Part shown: piece after piece, positions 7,953 through 15,649 of the stretch
Position numbering within the stretch: the first letter of the stretch is position 1
Layout: each line of letters begins with the position of its first letter
From: CAYYFX01 sp964471155
GTDB taxonomy: Bacteria; ARS69
Reading direction: 5' to 3'
Assembly (NCBI GenBank): GCA_964471155.1
Contig: CAYYFX010000015.1
Span: 1 to 54,249 of the forward strand
Length of the DNA stretch: 54,249 nucleotides
Notes under the pieces: model-generated
What the model was told of the DNA's origin: nothing
What the model saw: the letters and a program-made list of their open reading frames with translations, nothing else
Databases searched by the model: none
Position numbers and translations under genes: made by a program

Positions 7953-9053
7953 GTGCCTGCGAACCTGTCGCCCGAGTACAAGCAGGCGGAAGCGGAATTC
8001 CGCAAGGCCCGGGAGCCGAAGGATCGCCTCCGCTGGCTGCAGGAGATGCTCCGGACCATTCCGAAGCACAAGGGCACCGAGCGTCTCCAGGCGGACATCA
8101 AGACCCGCATCAAGCAGCTGACGGACGAAACGGCCGGGCCCCGCAAGGGCGGGCCCGCGCGCGAAGGGCCGGCGCAGGCGGTCCGGCCCGAGGGCGCCGC
8201 GCAGGTCGTCCTGATCGGACCGCCGAACGCGGGGAAGTCCGCGCTGCTCGGGAAGCTCACCGGCGCGCACACCGCGGTGGGGCCGTATCCCTTCACCACG
8301 AAATCCCCGATCCCGGGCATGCTGCCCTTCGAGGACATCCACTTCCAGCTCGTGGACCTGCCGCCGATCTCGCGCGACTTCATGGAGCCGTGGTACGCGA
8401 ACGCGCTGCAGAGCGCGGACGCGGCGCTCCTCGTGGTGGACCTGGCGGATCCGGAGTGCGCGGAGCACGTCCTCGCGATCCGGGAGCGGCTGGACGAGCG
8501 CCGCGTCTCGCTGGAGGAGCGGTGGCCGTTCGCCTTCGGCCCGGGCGAGGCGGACGCGCGCGCGGAGCCCGCGCCCCCCGGATCCGGGGACGGCGGCGAG
8601 GACGGCGACGGCGGCGAGGACGAGGGCGGGGACGAGGATGTGCCCGATCCCTTCCGCGTCCACCTGCCCACGCTCCTCCTCGCGAACAAGCTGGACCTGG
8701 ATCCCGATCCGGACGAGGTGGCCGTGCTGGAGGAGATCACGGGCGTGCGCTTCCCGGCGCTCGCCGTGTCCGCCGTCACCGGGGCAGGGCTCGACGGCAT
8801 CGCGCCGCGCCTCTTCGCCGGGCTGGGCATCGTGCGCGTGCAGACGAAGGCGCCGGGACGGCCGGCGGACACCGGCCGTCCCTACACGCTTCGCGCGGGC
8901 GCCACGGTGCAGGACGTGGCGCGCCTGGTCCACCGCGACCTCGCCGCCGCGCTCCGCTTCGCCCGCGTGTGGGGCAGCGGCCAGTTCGACGGGCAGCAGG
9001 TGGGACCGGATCACGTCGTGCGCGACCGCGACGTGGTGGAGTTGCACTCCTGA
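7953..9053 (+). CDS. TGS-domain GTPase of the Obg/DRG type
   Basis: 366 residues, cytoplasmic. A basic N-terminal helical segment (1-60) precedes the G domain: P-loop GPPNAGKS (89-96), switch region YPFTT (112-116), G4 motif NKLDLD, and a C-terminal TGS domain (about 290-366, ending DHVVRDRDVVELHS). This layout fits the Obg-like/DRG branch of translation-factor GTPases, which act on ribosomes or RNA. Two oddities: the G3 motif is DLPPI instead of DxPG, and an acidic Gly/Asp/Glu insert lies at about 200-230. There is no Shine-Dalgarno; a TATACT box 6 nt before the GTG implies a leaderless mRNA. It converges with the Gly-rich lipoprotein gene. Confidence 0.85.
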   Translation: MPANLSPEYKQAEAEFRKAREPKDRLRWLQEMLRTIPKHKGTERLQADIKTRIKQLTDETAGPRKGGPAREGPAQAVRPEGAAQVVLIGPPNAGKSALLGKLTGAHTAVGPYPFTTKSPIPGMLPFEDIHFQLVDLPPISRDFMEPWYANALQSADAALLVVDLADPECAEHVLAIRERLDERRVSLEERWPFAFGPGEADARAEPAPPGSGDGGEDGDGGEDEGGDEDVPDPFRVHLPTLLLANKLDLDPDPDEVAVLEEITGVRFPALAVSAVTGAGLDGIAPRLFAGLGIVRVQTKAPGRPADTGRPYTLRAGATVQDVARLVHRDLAAALRFARVWGSGQFDGQQVGPDHVVRDRDVVELHS

Positions 9054-9176
9054 GCGTCAGTCCACCCGCACGATCCTCCCGGTGTGCTGCTTGCCCCCGG
9101 TCCGGATGCTGGGCTCGAAGGTGGATCGCGCGGTCCGCGCGGCGAACCGGACAACGCCGGTCGCCGCGCGCGTTCG

Positions 9177-11399
9177 TCAGGGCACGATCAGCACGCCGCC
9201 CGCGGCCCCGGCGGGACCGTTCGCCGCCCGGGTGAGGTACAGGAAGCGGCCCGACCCGCCGAGACCGCCGGCGCCGGCCGTCCCCAGCGTGAACGAACAG
9301 CCCGTGAAGGACGGGGCCAGCCCTCGCGCGTAGACGCAGTAGCTGAGGCCGCCGGGTCCGCCGGATCCGCCGCCGCCCCATCCACCGGCCCCGCCATCGC
9401 CGCCCTCGCCGCCGGACGGGAGGAACGGAGGGTTCTCGCCCGGCTCGCCGGCCCCGCCCGGACCGCCAGCGCCCCCTTTGCCGCCGGCCCCGCCGTCGCC
9501 CGCGGCGCCCGCGAGGAACGCGCAGCTCACGAACTGTGCCGTGGGGCCGGTGGTGTCGATGCTGAGCAGCGCGAACGACGCGCGCCCGCCCTGTCCGCCC
9601 GTCCCGCCCCGGCCGGCGTTCCCGCCCGAGCCGCCGTCCCCGCCGTCCCCGCCCCCGTTGACGCAGTCCACGTGGAAGTCGCCGCCGCCGCCGCCACCGC
9701 CGCCGCTCCCCGCCGTGGCGTCGCCGCCGGTGTACCCGACAAAGGGAACCCAGGTGTCGACCCAGAGGAACCCGCCGGCATTCGGCGCCGTCGCGTGGGC
9801 GCCGTCCGTGCCCGGACCGCCGTTCCCGCCGCTCCCGCCCGAGCTGCCGCCGGTGCCGCGCGGCCCGCCGGCACCGCCGCTCGGGCCGCTCCCCGTGGTC
9901 CCGTTCGCGGACGGACCGGAGCAGTTCCCGCCCCGCCCGCCGTTGCCGCCGCCGTGCCCGTACGCCAGCCCGCCGTCGGTGCCGGGGACCCCGTCCGTCG
10001 CGTCGCCCGCCACGAACGCGCAGTCGGTGAAGACGACGCCGGCGCCGCAGTCCCGCACGCGGACGGCGATCGCGTCGCCCAGGATCGGCGTCGCGCGTTC
10101 GAAGCGAAGCCCGGTGACGCTCAGCGCGGCCAGCGCCGTGGCGGTCGCCTCCGCCGTTCCCGCCACCGTGCTCCGCGATCCGGCCGAGCGCGTCCAGCCC
10201 GGCACGGCGTACCCGCCGGTGATCGTGGCGCCGTCCGGGAGGGCCAGGGTCTCCGCGTAGGTTCCGAGCGCCACGCGCACCGGCAGCCCGCCGAGTGCGG
10301 CGGCCTCCGTCACGGCGTGCGCGATCGTGGCGAACGGCGCCGCGCTCGAGCCATCGTTCGCGTCGTTGCCGGAGGTGGTGACGTACACGGCATCGTGGAT
10401 CCGGAACGTGACGACGGCGTGCGCCGCGCCGCCCTCGTCGTCCACGACGCGGAGCTTCGCGCGGTGCGCCCCGGCCGAGGCGTACACGTGCGTCGTCGCC
10501 GGCGACGTCGGGCTGTTCCAGTCCAGCACGCCGTCGTCCTCGAAGTCCCAGGCGTACATCACGATCGTCCCGTCCAGGTCCGCGCCGGCGCCGTCCAGCG
10601 CGAACGGCAGCACGACGCTCCCGTACGCCGCCGCCGTCGCGGTCGCGGTCGGCGGGATGTTCGTCTGCGGCAGGAGCGTCATCGCGCCGGCCGCCACGGA
10701 ATCCCCGGCCGCCGTCACCGCGGCCGTCGTCGTGGCATCGTGCCAGCCCACGTGCGTCGCGCGGATGTCGTGGGCGCCCACGGGAACGTCGTCGAGCCGC
10801 CACGCGCCGGCGGCATCCGTCACCGCGACGTTGGAGGTCCCGCCCACGTACACGATCGTGTTCGCATGCGATCCCCCGTGGCCCGAGAGCGCGGCCGACC
10901 CGTACACCTTCCCCACGGGAACGAGCGCGATGTCCACGAACGTGGTCTCGGCCGCGGCCTCCGCCGGCGGGAGGACCTGCGCCGTGCCGGAGCCCGCGCG
11001 ATGGTCGCGGGCGGACGAACGCACCAGGTACGCGCCGGGATCCACGCCGTCGAACGCGTAGCGGCCCCGGGCGTCGGTGGCGACCGCCCGAGGCGCCGCC
11101 GCGACAGGCGCCGCCGCGACCGGCGCCCCCTCGCCGCCGGCCGCGCGCAGCCCCTCCGCCGGCGCGTGCGCCCTCGCCCACACCGACGCGGGGATCCCGT
11201 CCTGCAACGGCTCGAGCGTCACCACCACGTCGGCGACGGCCTCGCCTTCGGGCACGCGGACGGTTCCCGCGACCACGGCGCCCGTCGCCGCCGGCGCCTC
11301 CGGCACCGGTGCGAGCGGCGGGGCGTTCTCGCAGGACGACGCGACGAGGGCGAGCGCGGCGAAGGCGACACGGACGGGACGGGAGGGCGACGGAGTCAT
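9177..11399 (-). CDS. Gly-rich beta-helix lipoprotein with PKD and carboxypeptidase-regulatory domains
   Basis: 740 residues. A lipoprotein signal (lipobox LVASSC, about residue 23) is followed by carboxypeptidase-regulatory-like beta-sandwiches (PEGEAVADVVVTLEPL..., RYAFDGVDPGAYLVRS; then AWRLDDVPVGAHDIRATHVG). Next come a PKD-like module (YAWDFEDDGVLDW) and a DUF1565-type right-handed beta-helix (YVTTSGNDANDGSSAAPF). The helix coils are interrupted by long Gly/Gly-Asn/Gly-Asp loops resembling mycobacterial PE_PGRS tracts. It is probably a surface-exposed outer-membrane lipoprotein. It lies 9 nt after the 11409 gene and probably shares its transcript, downstream of the sigma factor and kinase. 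No enzymatic signature was seen. Confidence 0.8.
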   Translation of the reverse strand: MTPSPSRPVRVAFAALALVASSCENAPPLAPVPEAPAATGAVVAGTVRVPEGEAVADVVVTLEPLQDGIPASVWARAHAPAEGLRAAGGEGAPVAAAPVAAAPRAVATDARGRYAFDGVDPGAYLVRSSARDHRAGSGTAQVLPPAEAAAETTFVDIALVPVGKVYGSAALSGHGGSHANTIVYVGGTSNVAVTDAAGAWRLDDVPVGAHDIRATHVGWHDATTTAAVTAAGDSVAAGAMTLLPQTNIPPTATATAAAYGSVVLPFALDGAGADLDGTIVMYAWDFEDDGVLDWNSPTSPATTHVYASAGAHRAKLRVVDDEGGAAHAVVTFRIHDAVYVTTSGNDANDGSSAAPFATIAHAVTEAAALGGLPVRVALGTYAETLALPDGATITGGYAVPGWTRSAGSRSTVAGTAEATATALAALSVTGLRFERATPILGDAIAVRVRDCGAGVVFTDCAFVAGDATDGVPGTDGGLAYGHGGGNGGRGGNCSGPSANGTTGSGPSGGAGGPRGTGGSSGGSGGNGGPGTDGAHATAPNAGGFLWVDTWVPFVGYTGGDATAGSGGGGGGGGDFHVDCVNGGGDGGDGGSGGNAGRGGTGGQGGRASFALLSIDTTGPTAQFVSCAFLAGAAGDGGAGGKGGAGGPGGAGEPGENPPFLPSGGEGGDGGAGGWGGGGSGGPGGLSYCVYARGLAPSFTGCSFTLGTAGAGGLGGSGRFLYLTRAANGPAGAAGGVLIVP

Positions 11400-11408
11400 G
11401 ACGGAACC

Positions 11409-12002
11409 TCAGCGGAGGACGGCGAAGCGGCGCACGACGACCGACGCGCCGGTCTCGAGACGGAGCCAGTAGATGCCGGAGGCGAGCGGCCGGCCGGAGC
11501 GGTCGCGGAGGTCCCAGTCCACCTGCCGCGGCGATGGGCCGCCGGCGGCGGACCACCCCTGGAGGAGGCGGCCGTGCACGTCGTGCACGACCACCCGCGC
11601 ATCCCCGTCCGCACGGAACACGAACGAGAGCGACGTGCGCGCGGGGTTCGGACGCGGCGGCTCGAGGGTCAGCCCGGTGGACGAGAGGACCGCGTCCACG
11701 CCGGTGACCGGATCGGTCACGACGATTCCACGGACGTAGCGAAGCGCGTAGTCGTCGTGGCGGATCTCGAGGTCGTAGACCCCGGGGGCCACCTCGTCGA
11801 CGCAGTACGCGCCGGTGGCGTCGCTGGCGCCGACCCATCCGGTGTAGGCGCCCTCCGGCGTGCGCACGAAGACGCCCGCACGGGCGACCGGGCGACGCGT
11901 TTCCGCGTCCGTGACCCGACCGCAGATGGATCCCGCGACGGCCGGGCGGTCGGCGGTGCCGGCGACCAGCAGGACGACGAGCGTCGGGGCGAGGATGCGC
12001 AC
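11409..12002 (-). CDS. Small secreted protein: carboxypeptidase-regulatory domain plus FlgD-like tail
   Basis: 197 residues from the GTG at 12002, preferred over an upstream GTG at 12050 because GGAGGT (12009-12014) is well placed and a signal peptide (VRILAPTLVVLLVAGTADRPAVAG) then starts at once. A CarboxypepD_reg-like domain (ICGRVTDAETRRPVARAGVFV ... GVYDLEIRHDDYALR) is followed directly by a FlgD/T9SS-like tail (PPRPNPARTSLSF, VVVHDVHGRLLQG, LASGIYWLRL, ending FAVLR). With no catalytic domain, it may be a minimal adhesin or scaffold. It sits between the Ser/Thr kinase and the Gly-rich lipoprotein. Confidence 0.8.
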   Translation of the reverse strand: MRILAPTLVVLLVAGTADRPAVAGSICGRVTDAETRRPVARAGVFVRTPEGAYTGWVGASDATGAYCVDEVAPGVYDLEIRHDDYALRYVRGIVVTDPVTGVDAVLSSTGLTLEPPRPNPARTSLSFVFRADGDARVVVHDVHGRLLQGWSAAGGPSPRQVDWDLRDRSGRPLASGIYWLRLETGASVVVRRFAVLR

Positions 12003-12078
12003 GGAAGGACCTCCGCGAGGGCCCCGCTCGGGGGCTTCTCCGGGGATCACACCATCCGTGCCCGGAAGGGGACACGCC

Positions 12079-14796
12079 TCAGGAGGCCGCGCGACCTCCG
12101 GGGATCGTGCCGGCCGGGAGCGCGGCCAGCACCTCGCGCGCGCGGCGCAGCACGGGCGGGGCAGCCATCCCGCAGGGGTTGCAGCCGTCCAGGGAAGTCC
12201 GCAGCGCGGCGGCCTCGACCGGCCGGCCGGCGGCGTGGCGGGCCAGGAGGAGCGCCGTGCGCAGGTACTGCGCGTTCGGGTGGGCCGGTCCGTCCAACGC
12301 CTCGGCGGCGGCGAGCGCCTCCCCCAACGCCGCTTCCGCCTCCCCGGGAAGCGCCTCGGCCGGGGCCGCCAGCGCCGCCAGCCCGAGCGTCCGGACGGCG
12401 TCCCGCGCCGCGGTCCGGTGCTCCGCCCGCCTCGCCTGGTCCGCGAGTGCCCGCACCGCGGCCACGGGCACCGGCCGCTCCGCCGCCAGCTCCAGCTCGA
12501 AGCGGCCGAGCCTCACGCGGATGGCTTCCTCCGTGTCCTCCTCCCCGCGCGAGACGAAGACCGCCTGCACCGCGGACAGCTCGGCGAGTCCCTCGTCCAC
12601 CCGGCCCGTGTGCACGAGCGCGGACGCGAGGCTGCGCCGGGCGAGCAGCGTGTCGCCGTGCTCGGGGCCGACCGACCGCAGCAGCGCGTCGACCGCGGCC
12701 CGGAGCGCATCCAGCGCCTCCTCCCAACGGCATTGCTGCGACAGCACCACCGCGAGCTGATGCCAGCTGCTTCCGGTGGGCAGCGCGGCGTCGCCGAAGA
12801 TGCGGCGACGCGCCTCCAGGATCTCGCGGTGCGACCGCTCGGCCGCGGCGTACCGCCCGAGCGCCCCCTCGCACACCGCCATGTTGCTCCGCACGGACAG
12901 GAGGTCCGCGCTCCCGGGGGGCATGCGGGCGGCCAGCAGGTCGTAGGCATGGCCGAAGGAGACGAGCGCCGAATCCTTGCGCCCGGCCGCCCAGTGGTTC
13001 GACCCGATCGAGTTGAACAGCGCCGCCATGCCGGTGTCGTCGCCGCTTCCCTGCAGGATCGCCAGCGCGCGCGCGAGCAGCCGCGTGGCCTCGTCCCGGT
13101 CGGACGTCGCGGCCGCCAGATCCTGCAGCACGGGACCGAGCTCGGGGTGCTCCGGCCCGAAGAGCCCCTCGTGCCGCGCGAGCGACTCCCGCAGCAGCGG
13201 CTCCGCGGCCTCCCTCCCGTCGCGATACAGGACGACCCGCGCGCGCTGGTGCGACAGCAGGAGATCCTCCGCGCGCAGGTCCGCCTCCCGCGCGGCCGCG
13301 ATGCCGCGTATCGCCGCGGACTCCGCCTCCGCGTGCCGGCTCCACGTCGTGTGGATCTCCGCGAGCGCGGACCACAGCTTCGCGCGGACCCGCGGGCTCT
13401 CGGTCGAGCTGTCCAGCTCCGCCGTCATCAGGCGCAGCAGGTCGTTCACGCGGAGCGTGTCCCCGCCCGGCACCAGTCGCGGGTTCGCCACGCCGAAGAG
13501 GTGGATCATCATCGCGACGGCCTGCTCCGAGTCCCGGCTCGCCGACACGGCACGGTCCCGCTCCCGCGAGACGACCCGCGCCTGGTGCCACCAGGACACG
13601 GCGGACGCCGCGAGCAGCATCATGAACGCCGCCATCGCGGCCACGGCCGTGCGGTGCCGGCGCACGAACTTCGCCGCGTGGTAGCCGGGTCCGTCGGGGC
13701 GCGCCTGCACGGGCATCCCGGCGAGGTGGCGCTCCACGTCGGCCGCGAGCCGCTCCACCGACAGGTACCGCTGCGCCGGATCGCGCCGCATCGCGGTGAG
13801 CACGATGGCGTCGAGGTCGCCGCGCAGCGCGCGCGCCTCGGCCGGCGGCGCCACCGTGCTCGGCCGCGGCGGGTCGGACTCGCACACGAGCCGCTCGATC
13901 GAACGCGGCGTCTTGCCGGCCACGTCGAACGGACGCCGTCCCGCCAGCATCTCGAACAGGAGCGCGCCGAGCGCCCAGACGTCCGTGGCCACCGTGGCGG
14001 CATCGCCGCGGAGCTGCTCCGGCGCCGCATGCTCCGGGGTCAGCAGGCGATCGTCCGAGCGCGTGACCGAGGCATCGGGGTCCTCCGCGTCCAGCAGCTT
14101 CGCGATGCCGAAGTCCAGCAGGACGGGCCGCCCCTCCTTCGTCACGAGGATGTTCGCCGGCTTGAGGTCGCGGTGCACGACGAGGTTCGCGTGCGCGAAG
14201 CGCACCGCCTCGCACACCTCCCGGAAGAGCCGCAGCCGCTCCCGGAGAGCGAGGCCGCGCCCGGCGCACCAGGCCGTGATCGGCCGGCCGTCCACGTACT
14301 CCATGGCCAGGTACGGCGTGCCCTCCGCGGTGAGCCCGCCGTCCAGGAGCATCGCGATGTTCGGGTGCGCGAGGCGCGCCAGGAGGCGGCGCTCGTGGCG
14401 GAAGCGCGCGGCCAGCTCCGTGGTGCGCCAGCCCGGGCGCACCAGCTTGACCGCCGCGTACTGGTCGAAGTCCCCGCCGGTCCGCGAGGCCAGCCACACC
14501 TCGCCCATCCCGCCCGTGCCGAGAAGCCGCTCGAGCCGCCACGGTCCCACGCGCATCCCCTCGTGCGCGGCCGTGTCGCGCAGCGCGGGATGGCCGCCCT
14601 CGTTCAGCAGCGCGCGCTCGATCTCGAGGCCGTCCCCCGCGGGCTCCTCGTGGGCGGCCAGCATCGCCGCCACCTCGGCGCGCAGGGCCGGGTCGCCGGC
14701 GCAGGCCTCGTCCAGGAACGCCGCGCGCTCCCCCGGAGGGAGGTCCAGGGCGGCGAAGAAGACCTCCTCGAGCCGGGCCCACGTGTGCGAATCCAA
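12079..14796 (-). CDS. Transmembrane Ser/Thr protein kinase with C-terminal TPR region
   Basis: 905 residues. All kinase hallmarks are present: Gly loop GTGGMGEV (93-100), catalytic Lys117, HRDLKPAN (208-215), DFG (228-230), APE (258-260). A single membrane helix (about 383-402) separates the cytoplasmic kinase from a long helical TPR-like sensor region (about 410-890). An N-terminal helical cap (1-80) of the sort found in kinases paired with ECF sigma factors precedes the kinase. The start is TTG at 14796, fixed by AGGAGGA 5-7 nt upstream; the nearby ATG is out of frame. It lies 69 nt after the ECF sigma gene, so the pair probably forms a phosphorylation-linked signalling unit. It probably controls surface proteins such as the two downstream genes (inference). 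Confidence 0.92.
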   Translation of the reverse strand: MDSHTWARLEEVFFAALDLPPGERAAFLDEACAGDPALRAEVAAMLAAHEEPAGDGLEIERALLNEGGHPALRDTAAHEGMRVGPWRLERLLGTGGMGEVWLASRTGGDFDQYAAVKLVRPGWRTTELAARFRHERRLLARLAHPNIAMLLDGGLTAEGTPYLAMEYVDGRPITAWCAGRGLALRERLRLFREVCEAVRFAHANLVVHRDLKPANILVTKEGRPVLLDFGIAKLLDAEDPDASVTRSDDRLLTPEHAAPEQLRGDAATVATDVWALGALLFEMLAGRRPFDVAGKTPRSIERLVCESDPPRPSTVAPPAEARALRGDLDAIVLTAMRRDPAQRYLSVERLAADVERHLAGMPVQARPDGPGYHAAKFVRRHRTAVAAMAAFMMLLAASAVSWWHQARVVSRERDRAVSASRDSEQAVAMMIHLFGVANPRLVPGGDTLRVNDLLRLMTAELDSSTESPRVRAKLWSALAEIHTTWSRHAEAESAAIRGIAAAREADLRAEDLLLSHQRARVVLYRDGREAAEPLLRESLARHEGLFGPEHPELGPVLQDLAAATSDRDEATRLLARALAILQGSGDDTGMAALFNSIGSNHWAAGRKDSALVSFGHAYDLLAARMPPGSADLLSVRSNMAVCEGALGRYAAAERSHREILEARRRIFGDAALPTGSSWHQLAVVLSQQCRWEEALDALRAAVDALLRSVGPEHGDTLLARRSLASALVHTGRVDEGLAELSAVQAVFVSRGEEDTEEAIRVRLGRFELELAAERPVPVAAVRALADQARRAEHRTAARDAVRTLGLAALAAPAEALPGEAEAALGEALAAAEALDGPAHPNAQYLRTALLLARHAAGRPVEAAALRTSLDGCNPCGMAAPPVLRRAREVLAALPAGTIPGGRAAS

Positions 14797-14865
14797 CGGT
14801 TCCTCCTGACCATGTCGCGCCGGATCGCCGCCGGATCGGACACCGCGGACGCCGGCCCGGGCGCT

Positions 14866-15441
14866 TCAGTCCGGGATGCCGAGGTCCCGGGCCACTTCCT
14901 TGCGGAGCCACGCGCGCGCGACGACCCAGTCGCGCTGCACGGTCTTCGACGACACGCCGCGCGCCGCCGCGATCTCGTCCACGGTCAGCCCCGAGAAGAA
15001 GCGGTGCTCCACGACCTCCGCGGCGCGCGGGTTCGCGGCCGCGAGCCGCTCGAGCGCGTCCTCCAGCGCGAGCAGCTCGTCCGCCGCCTGGTCGGACAGG
15101 AACGGAAGGTCGTCGTCCAGCGGCACGCGCTCCAGGTCGCCGCCGCGCTTCACGCGCTTCCGCTTGCGCGCGTAGTCCACCAGGATCCGGCGCATCGTCT
15201 TCGCGGCCACGATGAAGAACTGCGTGCGGCTGGCCACGTCCAGGCTGTGCTGCCGCGCGAGGCGCAGGTACGCCTCGTTCACGAGCGCGGTCGCGCCGAG
15301 CGTGTGGTCCGCGCGCTCCGCGCGCAGCCGCCGGCGCGCCAGATCGCGCAGCTCGTCGTACAGGAGGTGCATGACGCGATCGAGCGCTCCCGGGTCGCCA
15401 TCGGCAAGCTGGCGGAGCGCGAGGGAGAGGTCGTCGGACAT
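14866..15441 (-). CDS. ECF-family RNA polymerase sigma factor
   Basis: 191 residues from the ATG at 15441; the frame stays open far upstream, but that part is not sigma-like. Region 2 is seen in LYDELRDLARRRLRAE and FFIVAAKTMRRILVDYAR; region 4 in RAAEVVEHRFFSGLTVDEIA and GVSSKTVQRDWVVARAWLR. This is the sigma-70 ECF subgroup often encoded next to PknB-type kinases in Planctomycetes, Acidobacteria and relatives. No anti-sigma gene is adjacent; the following kinase probably takes that control role. No Shine-Dalgarno precedes the ATG; TACCAT 6 nt upstream suggests a leaderless mRNA. Confidence 0.92.
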   Translation of the reverse strand: MSDDLSLALRQLADGDPGALDRVMHLLYDELRDLARRRLRAERADHTLGATALVNEAYLRLARQHSLDVASRTQFFIVAAKTMRRILVDYARKRKRVKRGGDLERVPLDDDLPFLSDQAADELLALEDALERLAAANPRAAEVVEHRFFSGLTVDEIAAARGVSSKTVQRDWVVARAWLRKEVARDLGIPD

Positions 15442-15447
15442 CCGCGG

Positions 15448-15453
15448 ATGGTA
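15448..15453 (-). promoter_or_regulatory. TACCAT -10 box, leaderless-type promoter of the sigma gene
   Basis: On the minus strand TACCAT is followed by CCGCGG and then ATG, the same 6-nt spacing as for the TGS GTPase gene. There is no purine-rich ribosome site. No -35 consensus was seen, which could reflect autoregulation by an ECF sigma. Confidence 0.4.
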
Positions 15454-15483
15454 GGGGCGGCGGGGGTGGCGCGGGAAGTCCGG

Positions 15484-15533
15484 GCCGCCGCAAGCCGCCG
15501 CAGGCCGCCGCAGGCCGCCGCGGGCCGCCACAG
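15484..15533. repeat. Five tandem copies of a 10-bp repeat
   Basis: GCCGCCGCAG-type units (GCCGCCGCAA, GCCGCCGCAG twice, GCCGCCGCGG, GCCGCCACAG) occupy the divergent gap between the sigma factor and the serine hydrolase. The period is about one helical turn. It lies about 30 bases upstream of the predicted sigma-gene promoter. Confidence 0.75.
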
Positions 15534-15649
15534 ACGGCACGTGGACGGCGCACGGACGGCGCGTTGAACGGGACGCCGGCCGCGCCCGTCTGGACCGGAC
15601 CGCCCGGGACTCGCCTTCGTCCACCCCGGGCCTTCCCCAGGGAGACCGC

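Noticed and set aside
9340..9990. Repeated GCCGCC/CCGCC units, first taken for a DNA repeat or CRISPR-like region
   Set aside because: They code in frame for the Gly-rich loops of the beta-helix lipoprotein; no regular repeat-spacer spacing.
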